Assembly (NCBI GenBank): GCA_037043455.1 | Contig: JAWPHD010001348.1 | Location: forward strand, 124,001-188,000 | Length of the DNA: 64,000 nt | DNA from: Cyrtodaria siliqua | Lineage: Eukaryota; Mollusca; Bivalvia; Adapedonta; Hiatellidae | Direction: 5' to 3' | Part shown: positions 23,801 to 36,356 of the stretch, piece by piece | Numbering within the stretch: the stretch's first letter is position 1 | How the letters are laid out: each line of letters starts with the position of its first letter | Notes under the pieces: generated by a model | Told to the model about the DNA's origin: nothing | Databases searched by the model: none | What the model saw: only the letters and a program-made list of their open reading frames with translations | Program-made: the position numbers and the translations under genes

Positions 23801-25351
23801 ATCAAATCGAGAATACTGAATGTAGCAAACATATCATCAAATCAAGAATACTGAGATATCATAGAATCAAGCATGTTGAGATGTCACAGAATCAAGAATA
23901 CTGTAACAGCATCAAATCAAGAGTACTGAAATAGCAGCACATCAAGAATACTGAGATGTCATAGAATCAAGAATACTGAGATATCACAGCATCAAGAATA
24001 CTGAAACAGCATCAAATCAAGAATACTGAGATATCATCAAATCGGAAATACTGAACTTGCAGCAAACCTATCATCAAATCAAGAATACTGAGATATCATA
24101 GAATCAAGCATGTTGAGATGTCACAGAACCAAGAATACTGGAACAGCATCAAATCAAAAATACTGAACTTGCAGCAAACCAGAGATATCGAGATATCATC
24201 AAATCAAGAATACTGAGATATCACAAAATCAAGAATACTGGAACAGCATCAAATCAAGAATACTGAGATATCATCAAATCAAGAATATTGAGATATCATC
24301 AAATCAGGAATATTGAGATATCATCAAATCAGGAATACTGAGATATCATCATATCAAGAATACTGAGATATCATTAAATCAGAGATCTCGAGATATCATC
24401 AAATCTAGAATACTGAAGTTGCAGCACATCAGAGATACTGAGATATCATCAAATCAGAGATACTGAGATATCATCAAATCAGAGATACTGAGATATCATT
24501 AATTCAAGAATACTGAGATATCATCAAATCAGAGATCTCGAGATATCATCATTATCAGAGATACTGAAATAGCAGCAAATCAGAGATACTGAAATAGCAG
24601 CAACTCAGAGATCTCGAGATATCGTTAAATCAGAGATACTGAAATATCAGCAAATAAGAGATACTGGAATAGCAGCAAATCAGAGATACTGAGATATCAT
24701 CAAATTAGAGATACTGGGATATCATCAAAGTAGGGATGCTGGGATGTCATCAAATCAGTGATACTGGAATAGCAGCAAATCAGAGATACTGAGAGATCAT
24801 CAAATCAGAGATATTGAAATAACACGGAATCCATCACAGAATCAAGACTACTGAAATAGCATCGGATCGAGACTATTGAAATAGCATCGAATCAAGAATA
24901 CTGAGTTATTATAGAATCAAGCATGCTGAGATATCACAGAATCAAGAATACTGGAACAGCATCAAATCAAGAATACTGAGATATCGCAGAATCAAGAATC
25001 AAGAATACTGAGATATCATAGAATCAAGAATATTGAGATATCAAAGAATCAAGAATACCGGAACATCATCAAATCAGAATACTGGGATAGCAGCAAATCA
25101 GAAATATTGAGATAGCAGCAAATCAGAGATATTGGGATATCATCAAATCAAGAATACTGAGATATCATCAAATTAGAGATCTCGATATATCATCAAATTA
25201 TGAGTACTGAAATAGCAGCAAATCAAGAATACTGAAACAGCATCGAATCAAGAATATTGAGATTTCATGAATACTGAAATAGCAGCAAATCAAGAATTCT
25301 GAGATATCATAGAATTTATCAAATAATCGAGAATATTGAAACATCACTGAA
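20816..25351 (+). repeat. 25-bp satellite, left arm outer block
   Basis: The monomer is AGAATACTGAGATATCATCA plus AATCA, 25 bp, with variants GAAACAGCATCG, GAACTTGCAGCAAACC and GAAATAGCAGCA. The core GATATC is self-complementary. A 50-bp dimer form dominates 23,380-23,650. The mirror copy is in the right arm. Confidence 0.95.
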
Positions 25352-25809
25352 TCACAGGTATCGCCCAACCAGGGAAACTAGAATATCATCCAGACGGAGA
25401 TAAGTTTAGTCAGGAAAGCAAGCTAATTCCATCTAGGATTACAACATGCATGAAACATACTGCAAGAATACAACAAGCATAATCTAACCATATCATGCAA
25501 ACGACAAGAATGTTTGCTCTTTTTTTTCTACATGCATGCTTCCACAATGCTACGGAATTAGCACAGACATGCTAGTGAAAATAAGATAACTTATCTTAAC
25601 TTATCTTAATTTATCATAACTCATCTTTGCTTATTTTCACTAGCATGTCTGTGCTAATTCCGTAGCATTGTGGAAGCATGCATGTAGAAAAAAAAGAGCA
25701 AACATTCTTGTCGTTTGCATGATATGGTTAGATTATGCTTGTTGTATTCTTGCAGTATGTTTCATGCATGTTGTAATCCTAGATGGAATTAGCTTGCTTT
25801 CTTGACTAA
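25352..25809. repeat. Hairpin core copy 1, right arm truncated
   Basis: The left arm contains CAGGTATCGCCCAACCAGGG and runs to 25,585. The loop is 25,586-25,629, and the right arm runs 25,630-25,809, breaking off at GACTAA before the region complementary to the outer left arm. The loop is the reverse complement of the loop of copy 2, with one mismatch. Confidence 0.9.
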
Positions 25810-27002
25810 TCAAGATATCACAGAATCAAGAATACTGAAACAGCATCAAATCAAGAATACTGAGATATCATCAAATCGAGAATACTGAACTTGCAGCGAA
25901 CCTATCATCAAATCAAAAATACTGAGATATCATAGAATCAAGCATGTTGAGATGTCACAGAATCAAGAATACTGGAACAGCATCAAATCAAAAATACTGA
26001 ACTTGCAGCAAACCAGAGATATCGAGATATCATCAAATCAAGAATACTGAGATATCACAAAATCAAGAATACTGAGATATCATCAAATCAAGTATATTGA
26101 GATATCATCAAATCAGGAATACTGAGATATCATCAATTCAAGAATACTGAGATATCATCAAATCAGAGATCTCGAGATATCATCAAATCAAGAATACTGA
26201 AGTTGCAGCACATCAGAGATACTGAGATATCATCAAATCAGAGATACTGAGATATCATCAAATCAGAGATACTGAGATATCATTAATTCAAGAATACTGA
26301 GATATCATCAAATCAGAGATCTCGAAATATCATCAAATCAGAGATACTGAAATAGCAGCAAATCAGAGATACTGAAACAGCAGCAAATCAGAGATCGCGA
26401 GATATCATTAAATCATGAATACTGAAATAGCAGCAAATCAGAGATACTGAAATATCAGCAAATAAGAGATACTGGAATAGCAACAAATCAGAGATACTGA
26501 GATATCATCAAATTAGAGATACTGGGATATCATCAAATCAGGGATGCTGGGATGTCATAAAATCAGTGATACTGGGATAGCAGCAAATCAGAGATACTGA
26601 GATATCATCAAATCAGAGATATTGAAATAACACGGAATCCATCACAGAATCAAGACTACTGAAATAGCATCGGATCAAGACTATTGAAATAGCATCGAAT
26701 CAAGAATACTGAGATATCATAGAATCAAGCATGCTGAGGTATCACAGAATCAAGAAAACTGGAACAGCATCAAATCAAGAATACTGAGATATCGCAGAAT
26801 CAAGAATCAAGAATACTGAGATATCATAGAATCAAGAATATTGAGATATCAAAGAATCAAGAATACCGGAACATCATCAAATCAGAATACTGGGATAGCA
26901 GCAAATTAGAAATATTGAGATAGCAGCAAATCAGAGATATAGGGATATCATCAAATCACGAATACTGAGATATCATCAAATCAGAGATCTCGGGATATCA
27001 TC
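25810..27002 (+). repeat. 25-bp satellite, duplicated block
   Basis: Same monomer and the same variant order as 23,980-25,150, for example the GAATCAAGCATGTTGAGATG landmark followed by AAATACTGAACTTGCAGC. This marks a duplication of about 1.8 kb within the left arm. Confidence 0.85.
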
Positions 27003-27143
27003 AAAATGATATATAGGGTCCTATAGAAACCACAGCGTCCGAACGCAATGGCATCGTAGGTCCGCACTGTACTGCAAACAAGGACTTGAAACTACAATGA
27101 AAGAGACAAAAAACAACAGAAAGGGTGGTGAAGACAGGGTTAC
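27003..27143 (+). other. Unique island in left satellite arm
   Basis: Non-satellite sequence from GATATATAGGGTCCTATAGA to GGTGGTGAAGACAGGGTTAC. An inverted copy lies at 30,731-30,869. No coding or known repeat is recognised. Confidence 0.85.
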
Positions 27144-28690
27144 AAATCATGAATACTGAAATAGCAGAAATCAAGAATACTGAGATATCACAGAATCAAG
27201 AATAATGAAACAGCAGCAAATCAAGCACACTGAGATATCACAGAATCAAGAATACTGAAACAGCATCAAATCAAGAATACTGAGATATCATCAAATCAAG
27301 CATAATGGGATATCACGGAATCTAGAATACTGAAATAGCATCGAATCAAGAATACTAAAATAGCATCAAATCAAGAATACTGAGAGATCATCAAATCAAG
27401 AATACCGAGAGATCATCAAATCAAGATTATTGAAATAGCAGCAAATCAGAAATATTGAAATAGCATCGAATCAAGAATACTGAGATATCATCAAATCAAG
27501 AATACTGAACTAGCAGCAAATCTAGAATACTGAAATAGCAGCAAATCATGAATACTAAACTAGCATCAAATCATGAATACTGAAATAGCAGCAAATCAGA
27601 GATACTGAAATAGCAGCAAATCAAGCATACTGAGATATCACAGAATCAAGAATAATGAAACAGCAGCAAATCAAGCACACTGAGATATCACAGAATCAAG
27701 AATACTGAAACAGCATCAAATCAGGAATACTGAGATATCATCAAATCAAGCATACTGGGATATCACAGAATCTAGAATACTGAAACAGCATCGAATCAAG
27801 CATGCTGAGATATCACAGAATCAAGCATACTGAGATATCATAGCATCAAGAATATTGAAACAGCATCGAATCAAGCATGCTGAGATATCACAGAATCAAG
27901 CATACTGAAATAGCAGCAAATAAGAGATACTGAATAGCAGCAAATCAAGAATACTGAGACAGCATCAAATCATGAATACTGAAATAGCAGCAAATCAGAG
28001 AAACTGAAATAGCAGAAAATCAGAGAAACTGAAATAGCAGCAAATCAGAGATACTGAGATATCATCAAATCATGAATACTGAAATAGCAGCAAATCAGAG
28101 ATACTGAGATATCATCAAATCTTGAATACTGAAATAGCAGCACATCAGAGATACTGAGATATCATCAAATCAGAGATATTGAAATAACACGGAATCCATC
28201 ACAGAATCAAGACTACTGAAATAGCATCGGATCAAGACTATTGAAATAGCATCGAATCAAGAATACTGAGATATCATAAAATCAAGCATGCTGAGATATC
28301 ACAGAATCAAGTCAACTGGAACAGCATCAAATCAAGAATACTGAGATATCGCAGAATCAAGAATCAAGAATACTGATATATCATAGAATCAAGAATATTG
28401 AGATATCACAGAATCAAGAATACCGGAACATCATCAAATCAGAATACTGGGATAGCAGCAAATCAGAAATATTGAGATAGCAGCAAATCAGAGATATTGG
28501 GATATCATCAATTCAAGAATACTGAGATATCATCAAATCAGAGATCTCGATATATCATCAAATTATGAGTACTGAAATAGCAGCAAATCAAGAATACTGA
28601 AACAGCATCGAATCAAGAATACTGAGATTTCATGAATACTGAAATAGCAGCAAATCAAGAATACTGAGATATCATAGAATATATCAAATA
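27144..28690 (+). repeat. 25-bp satellite, left arm inner block
   Basis: Same 25-bp monomer family. It mirrors 29,254-30,730. Confidence 0.95.
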
Positions 28691-29253
28691 ATCGAGAATA
28701 TTGAAACATCACTGAATCACAGGTATCGCCCAACCAGGGAAACTAGAATATCATCCAGACGGAGATAAGTTTAGTCAGGAAAGCAAGCGAATTCCATCTA
28801 GGATTACAACATGCATTAAACATACTGCAAGAATACAACAAGCATAATCTAACCATATCATGCAAACGACAAGAATGTTTGCTCTTTTTTTTCTACATGC
28901 ATGCTTCCACAATGCTACGGAATTAGCACAGACATGCTAATGAAAATAAGCAAAGATGAGTTAAGATAAATTAAGATAAGTTAAGATAAGTTATCTTATT
29001 TTCACTAGCATGTCTGTGCTAATTCCGTAGCATTGTGGAAGCATGCATGTAGAAAAAAAAGAGCAAACATTCTTGTCGTTTGCATGATATGGTTAGATTA
29101 TGCTTGTTGTATTCTTGCAGTATGTTTCATGCATGTTGTAATCCTAGATGGAATTAGCTTGCTTTCCTGACTAAACTTATCTCCGTCTGGATGATATTCT
29201 AGTTTCCCTGGTTGGGCGATACCTGTGATTCAGTGATGTTTCAATATTCTCGA
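28691..29253. repeat. Central hairpin core copy 2 of FB-A
   Basis: Arms 28,691-28,950 and 28,995-29,253 are non-satellite and about 99% matched by eye; I count about three differences (AAGCGAATT/AAGCTAATT, GCATTAAAC/GCATGAAAC, GCTAATG/GCTAGTG). The 44-base loop, 28,951-28,994, is made of TTAAGATAAG-type repeats. This is the symmetry centre of the element. Confidence 0.9.
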
Positions 29254-30730
29254 TTATTTGATATATTCTATGATATCTCAGTATTCTTGATTTGCTGCTA
29301 TTTCAGTATTCATGAAATCTCAGTATTCTTGATTCGATGCTGTTTCAGTATTCTTGATTTGCTGCTATTTCAGTACTCATAATTTGATGATATCTCGAGA
29401 TCTCTGATTTGATGATATCTCAGTATTCTTGATTTGATGATATCCCAATATCTCTGATTTGCTGCTATCTCAATATTTCTGATTTGCTGCTATCCCAGTA
29501 TTCTGATTTGATGATGTTCCGGTATTCTTGATTCTGTGATATCTCAATATTCTTGATTCTATGATATCTCAGTATTCTTGATTCTTGATTCTGCGATATC
29601 TCAGTATTCTTGATTTGATGCTGTTCCAGTTTACTTGATTCTGTGATATCTCAGCATGCTTGATTCTATGATATCTCAGTATTCTTGATTCGATGCTATT
29701 TCAATAGTCTTGATCCGATGCTATTTCAGTAGTCTTGATTCTGTGATGGATTCCGTGTTATTTCAATATCTCTGATTTGATGATATCTCAGTATCTCTGA
29801 TTTGTTGCTATTTCAGTATTCATGATTTGATGATATCTCAGTATCTCTGATTTGCTGCTATTTCAGTTTCTCTGATTTGCTGCTATTTCAGTATTCATGA
29901 TTTGATGCTGTCTCAGTATTCTTGATTTGCTGCTATTCAGTATCTCTTATTTGCTGCTATTTCAGTATGCTTGATTCTGTGATATCTCAGCATGCTTGAT
30001 TCGATGCTGTTTCAATATTCTTGATGCTATGATATCTCAGTATGCTTGATTCTGTGATATCTCAGCATGCTTGATTCGATGCTGTTTCAGTATTATAGAT
30101 TCTGTGATATCCCAGTATGCTTGATTTGATGATATCTCAGTATTCCTGATTTGATGCTGTTTCAGTATTCTTGATTCTGTGATATCTCAGTGTGCTTGAT
30201 TTGCTGCTGTTTCATTATTCTTGATTCTGTGATATCTCAGTATGCTTGATTTGCTGCTATTTCAGTATCTCTGATTTGCTGCTATTTCAGTATTCATGAT
30301 TTGATGCTAGTTTAGTATTCATGATTTGCTGCTATTTCAGTATTCTAGATTTGCTGCTAGTTCAGTATTCTTGATTTGATGATATCTCAGTATTCTTGAT
30401 TCGATGCTATTTCAATATTCTTGATTTGTTGCTATTTCAATAATCTTGATTTGATGATCTCTCGGTATTCTTGATTTGATGATCTCTCAGTATTCTTGAT
30501 TTGATGGTATTTTAGTATTCTTGATTCGATGCTATTTCAGTATTCTAGATTCTGTGATATTCCATTATGCTTGATTTGATGATATCTCAGTATTCTTGAT
30601 TTGATGCTGTTTCAGTATTCTTGATTCTGTGATATCTCAGTGTGCTTGATTTGCTGCTGTTTCATTATTCTTGATTCTGTGATATCTCAGTATTCTTGAT
30701 TTTTGCTATTTCAGTATTCATGATTTGTAA
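29254..30730 (-). repeat. 25-bp satellite, right arm inner block
   Basis: Complementary monomers (TGATATCTCAGTATTCTTGA) in mirrored variant order relative to 27,144-28,690. Confidence 0.95.
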
Positions 30731-30869
30731 CCCTGTCTTCACCACCCTTTCTGTTGTTTTTTGTCTCTTTCATTGTAGTTTCAAGTCCTTGTTTGCAGTA
30801 CAGTGCGGACCTACGATGCCATTGCGTTCGGACGCTGTGGTTTCTATAGGACCCTATATATCATTTTGA
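30731..30869 (-). other. Unique island in right satellite arm (inverted copy)
   Basis: The reverse complement of the island at 27,003-27,143, at a similar distance from the symmetry centre (about 1.76 kb against 1.83 kb). Confidence 0.85.
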
Positions 30870-33800
30870 TGATATCCCGTGATCTCTGATTTGATGATAT
30901 CTCAGTATTCGTGATTTGATGATATCCCAATATCTCTGATTTGCTGCTATCTCAATATTTCTAATTTGCTGCTATCCCGGTATTCTGTTTTGATGATGTT
31001 CCGGTATTCTTGATTCTTTGATATCTCGATATTCTTGATTCTATGATATCTCAGTATTCTTGATTCTTGATTCTGCGATATCTCAGTATTCTTGATTTGA
31101 TGCTGTTCCAGTTTTCTTGATTCTGTGATATCTCAGCATGCTTGATTCTATGATATCTCAGTATTCTTGATTCGATGCTATTTCAATAGTCTTGATCCGA
31201 TGCTATTTCAGTAGTCTTGATTCTGTGATGGATTCTGTGTTATTTCAATATCTCTGATTTGATGATATCTCAGTATCTCTGATTTGCTGCTATCCCAGTA
31301 TCACTGATTTGATGACATCCCAGCATCCCTGATTTGATGATATCCCAGTATCTCTAATTTGATGATATCTCAGTATCTCTGATTTGCTGCTATTCCAGTA
31401 TCTCTTATTTGCTGATATTTCAGTATCTCTGATTTGCTGCTATTTCAGTATTCATGATTTAATGATATCTCGCGATCTCTGATTTGCTGCTGTTTCAGTA
31501 TCTCTGATTTGCTGCTATTTCAGTATCTCTGATTTGATGATATTTCGAGATCTCTGATTTGATGATTTCTCAGTATTCTTGAATTAATGATATCTCAGTA
31601 TCTCTGATTTGATGATATCTCAGTATCTCTGATTTGATGATATCTCAGTATCTCTGATGTGCTGCAACTTCAGTATTCTTGATTTGATGATATCTCGAGA
31701 TCTCTGATTTGATGATATCTCAGTATTCTTGAATTGATGATATCTCAGTATTCCTGATTTGATGATATCTCAGTATTCCTGATTTGATGATATCTCAATA
31801 TTCTTGATTTGATGATATCTCAGTATTCTTGATTTGATGCTTTCCAGTATTCTTGATTTTGTGATATCTCAGTATTCTTGATTTGATGATATCTCGATAT
31901 CTCTGGTTTGCTGCAAGTTCAGTATTTTTGATTTGATGCTGTTCCAGTATTCTTGATTCTGTGACATCTCAACATGCTTGATTCTATGATATCTCAGTAT
32001 TCTTGATTTGATGATAGGTTTGCTGCAAGTTCAGTATTCTCGATTTGATGATATCTCAGTATTCTTGATTTGATGCTGTTTCAGTATTCTTGATGCTGTG
32101 ATATCTCAGTATTCTTGATTCTATGACATCTCAGTATTCTTGATTTGTTGCTATTTCAGTACTCTTGATTTGATGCTGTTCCAGTATTCTTGATTCTGTG
32201 ACATCTCAACATGCTTGATTCTATGATATCTCAGTATTCTTGATTTGATGATAGGTTTGCTGCAAGTTCAGTATTCTCGATTTGATAATATCTCAGTATT
32301 CTTGATTTGATGCTGTTTCAGTATTCTTGATGCTGTGATATCTCAGTATTCTTAATTCTATGACATCCCAGTATTCTTGATTTGCTGCTATTTCAGTACT
32401 CGTGATTTGATGCTGTTCCAGTATTCTTGATTCTGTGCTATCTCAGTATTCTTGATTCTATGATATCTCAATATACTTGATTCTGTGATATCTCAGTTTT
32501 CTTGATTCTATGATATCTCAGTATACTTGATTCTGTGATATCTCAGTATTCTTGATTCTATGATATCTCAGTATACTTGATTCTGTGATATCTCAGTATT
32601 CATGATTCTATGATATCTCAGTATACTTGATTCTGTGATATCTCAGTATTCTTGACTTGATGCTGTTCCAGTATTGTTGATTCTGTGATAGATTCCGTGC
32701 TATCTCAATATCTCCGATTTGATGATATCTCAGTATTCTTGATTTGCTGCTATTTCAGTATTCGTGATTTGCTACTATCTCCGTTTTCTTGATTTGATGA
32801 CTTCTCAACATCTCTGATTCAATGCTATCTCAGTATCTCTGATTTAATGATATCTCAGTATTCTTGATTCTGAGATATCTCAGCATGCTTGATTCGATGC
32901 TGTTCTAGTATTCTTGATTCTGAGATTTCTCAGTATGCTTGATTTGGTGCTGTTCTAGTATTCTTGATTCTGTGATATCTCAGTATGCTTGATTCTATGA
33001 TATCTCAGAATTCTTGATTCCGTGATATCTCAAAATTCTTGATTTTGTGATATCTCAGCATGCTTGATTCGATGCAGTTTCAGTATTCATGATTCTGTGA
33101 TATCTCGGTATTCTTGATTTGACAGTGTTCCAGTATTCTTGATTCTGCGATAACTCAGTATTCTTGATTTGATCTTTTCTCAGTATCTCTGGTTTGATGA
33201 CATCTCAATATCTCTGGTTTGCTACCAGTTCAGTATTCTTGATTGATGATATCTCTGTATTCTTGATTTGATGATATCTCAGTATTCTTGATTTGATGTT
33301 GTTCCAGTATTCTTGATTTGATGATATCTCAGTATTCTTGATTTGATCGTATCTCAATATCTCTGGTTTGATGATATCTCAATATCTCTGGTTTGCTACA
33401 AGTTCAGTATTCTTGATTGATTATATCTCAGTATTCTTGATTTGATGATATCTCAGTATTCTTGATTTGATGCTGTTCCAGTTTTCTTGATTTGATGATA
33501 TCTCAGTATTCTTGATTTGATACTGATCCGGTATTTTTGATTCTGCGATATCTCGGTATTCTTGATTTGATGATATCTCAATATCTCTGGTTTGATGATT
33601 TCTCAATATCTCTGGTTTGCTACTATTTCAGTATTCTTGATTCGATGCTGCTTCAGTATTCTTGTTTCTGTGATGTCTCAGTATTTTTGATTTGCTGCTA
33701 TTTCAGTATTCATGATTTAATGATACCGCGAAATCTCTGATTTGTTACTATTTCAGTATTCATGATTTTCTGCTATCTCAGTATTCTAGATTTGATGCTG

Positions 33801-35169
33801 TTCCAGTATTCTTGATTATATTAAATCTCAATATTCTTGATTCTATGATATCTCAGTATTCTTGATTCTGTGATATTTCAGCATTCTTGATTTGATACTG
33901 TTTGAGTATGCTTGATTTGATAATATCTCAAAATCTCTGGTTTGTTGCATGTTCAGAGTTCTTGATTTGATAATATCTCAATATCTCTGACTTGCTGCTA
34001 TCTCGGTATTCTTGATTTGATGATTTCCCAATATCTCTGATTCAATGCTATCTCGGTATCTCTGATTCAATGCTATCTCAATATCTCTGATTTGATGATA
34101 TCTCAGTATTCTTGATTCAATGAAATCTCAATATTCTTGATTCTACGATATCTCAGTATTCTTGACTTGATGCTGTTCCAGTGTTCTTGATTCTGTGATA
34201 TTTCAGCATTCTTGATTCTATGATATATCAGTATTCTTGATTCGATGCTATTTCAATAGTCCTGATTCGATGCTATTTCAGTATTCTTGATTCTGTGACG
34301 GGTTCTCAATATCTCTGATTTGATGATATCTCAGTATCTCTGATTTGCTGCTGTTTCGGTATTCTTGATTCCGTGATATCCCAGCTGGCTTGATTCGATG
34401 CTGTTTCAGCATTCTTGATTCTGTGATATCTCGGTATTCTTGATTCGATGCTGTTTCAGTATTCTTGATTCGATGCTGTTTCAGTATCTCTGGTTTGCTG
34501 CAAGTTCAGTATTCTTGATTCTGTGATATCTCAGTATTCTTGATTTGATGCTGTTCCGGTATTCTTGATTCTGTGATATCTCAGAATTCTTGATTCGATG
34601 CTGTTCCAGTATTCTTGATTCTGTGATATCTCAGTATTCTTGATTTGATGACATCTCAATATCTCTGGTTTGATGATATCTCAATATCTCTGCTTCGCTG
34701 CAAGTTCAGTTTTCTTGATTTGATGATATCTCATATTCTTGGTCCTGTGATATCTCGGTATTCTTGATTTGATGATATCGCAATATCTCTGGTTTGCTAC
34801 AAGTTCAGTATTCTTGATTTGATGATATCTCAGTATTCTTGATTCTGTGATATCTCAGTATTCTTGATTGTGTGATATCTCAGTATTCTTGATTTGATGA
34901 TATCCGAGATCTCTGGTTCGTTGATATCTCAATATCTCCGGTTTGCCCCGAGTTCAGTATTCTTGATTTGATGATATCTCAGTATTCTTGATTCTTTGAT
35001 TTCCCGGTATGATTGATTCGATGCTGTTTCAGTATTCTTGATTCTTTGATATCTCAGTATTCTTGATCCGATGCTGTTCCAGTATTCTTGACTCTGTGAT
35101 GTCTCAGTATTCTTGATTTGATGCTATTTCAGCATCCCTGATATTTCGATATCTCTGACTGTGTGATAT
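30870..35169 (-). repeat. 25-bp satellite, right arm outer block
   Basis: It mirrors the duplicated left block 25,810-27,002 and then continues directly into the mirror of sequence left of 24,000, without the extra hairpin. The 50-bp dimer zone is mirrored at about 32,450-32,640. Confidence 0.95.
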
Positions 35170-35728
35170 TTCAATACGTAGCTCCACAAACATTACCAGA
35201 ACCCCATTTTGAGTGCCATGATCGAGTGTGATATGTATAGTGATGATGAGGATTGCTTTGCTCCTTCTGATTTTGTTTAACTGCCGAGACTAGACCCGGA
35301 GTTGATGCCGTTTTGGATCGTGATGACGACTATGTTGTTCCGTCAGACTTTGCTCGACGGCAAAATATTTTTTTTGATGGGTTTTCATGATCGAGTAGAA
35401 TATATAGCGTGGGCACCAGTATAATTTTTCCCCAAAAAGTATAAAAAACTGCTACAATATGCAAGGGTTCCCCCTTCCGCTCTTTTTTCTTTCAAAACGA
35501 CTGTATTATAAATGAGAAAATCGGGTAGGGTGCCCCCTTCCACTCTTTTTTTTTCAAAACGTCTGTATTACAAATGAGAAAATCGGGTAGGGTCCCCACT
35601 CCACTTTTTTTTTGTTCAAAAAGTCTCTTTTTTATCAAATTTTGATAGAGTCCCCCCTTACATATTTTAGTGATTCTCATGTTTTCGCGATCGGAAAACT
35701 GCGCCCATACCGCCAGTTTCTATACTAC
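35170..35728 (-). repeat. FB-A right terminal inverted repeat (non-satellite part)
   Basis: An inverted copy of 20,255-20,815, ending GCCAGTTTCTATACTAC at 35,728, immediately followed by TTTTATTA and then LINE C sequence. Confidence 0.9.
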
Positions 35729-35870
35729 TTTTATTATCCAACTGTAATGAGGGCGCGACGAATTGGCTGATTAATTTAAGGTGTATTCTAAACAGTAACG
35801 GTTTTAATAATGTCTGGGATAATCCCATAAGGTGTCAGACCGGTGAAAATCAGCCCATTGAACACATTGC
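35729..35870 (+). pseudogene. LINE remnant C, right part
   Basis: From 35,732 the frame reads LLSNCNEGATNW, then LINLRCILNSNGFNNVWDNP up to about 35,829. This is the usual C-terminal pattern of this LINE type and continues ILKAISKDLL from 20,254. The joint shows that the foldback element landed inside the LINE. Confidence 0.75.
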
Positions 35871-35999
35871 AATATAGGCTATATTTGGAGATCAGTCACA
35901 AGTTCCACAACATTCGTTCGCTTAAATACACTTTTATTCTGTGTATTAAACACATTTGGCTAGCAAACGGTCCCATATCTGGAATAAAACACCGAATCA
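35871..35999. other. Intergenic, nothing recognised
   Basis: This may be the decayed 3' end of LINE C; no clear motif is seen. Confidence 0.25.
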
Positions 36000-36315
36000 G
36001 TTTTTCAACATTTCGCGTCATTCATTCACACCATGCGTATTTTGAAATAAACATCTGTCAAAACCACAACTCTACCTAACCTCTGTGCTCATACTCTCCA
36101 AAGAAATAATCCTGACAAACACAGTAAAATACTTACTATTCATGACAACATACATACTGCTTTAACCTCAGGTTAGATTTAACAATGAAATAGAAACTAA
36201 TCTTGAGAAAAACACATGCAAACTAGAAACTTTGGATTCTTTCAAGGAACTATTTCAGCACCCTACGACCCGGAAATACTTCCTGACTGGTCTGACACCA
36301 TGAGTGTTAGTTTTA
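36000..36315 (+). repeat. Dispersed repeat R1, copy a
   Basis: Shares ATTTTGAAATAAACATSTGT, CACAGTAAAATACTT and CTACGACCCGGAARTACTT in order with the copies at 42.95 kb and 61.45 kb. Most diverged of the three; non-coding. Confidence 0.75.
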
Positions 36316-36356
36316 AACTGCTTCCTTCAATATTTAAACAAGGATTAGTTGTATAT

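Larger units (their letters stand above)
20255..35728. mobile_element. 15.5-kb foldback element (FB-A), satellite-armed palindrome
   Basis: Inverted ends start GTAGTATAGAAACTGGCGGT at 20,255 and at 35,728 on the complementary strand. Flanking octamers ATTTATTA (20,247-20,254) and TTTTATTA (35,729-35,736) form an imperfect 8-bp target duplication. The layout is non-satellite ends (about 560 bp), satellite arms, a mirrored unique island and a central hairpin at about 28,972. The left arm is about 8.7 kb and the right about 6.8 kb; the excess is a duplication in the left arm. No protein domain is found; open frames in it are translated satellite. Foldback elements with repetitive arms are known in flies (FB, Galileo). 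The transposase superfamily here is unknown. Confidence 0.85.

Noticed and set aside
20816..35169. CRISPR array
   Set aside because: Units are contiguous 25-bp satellite monomers with no unique spacers, in a eukaryotic transposon.
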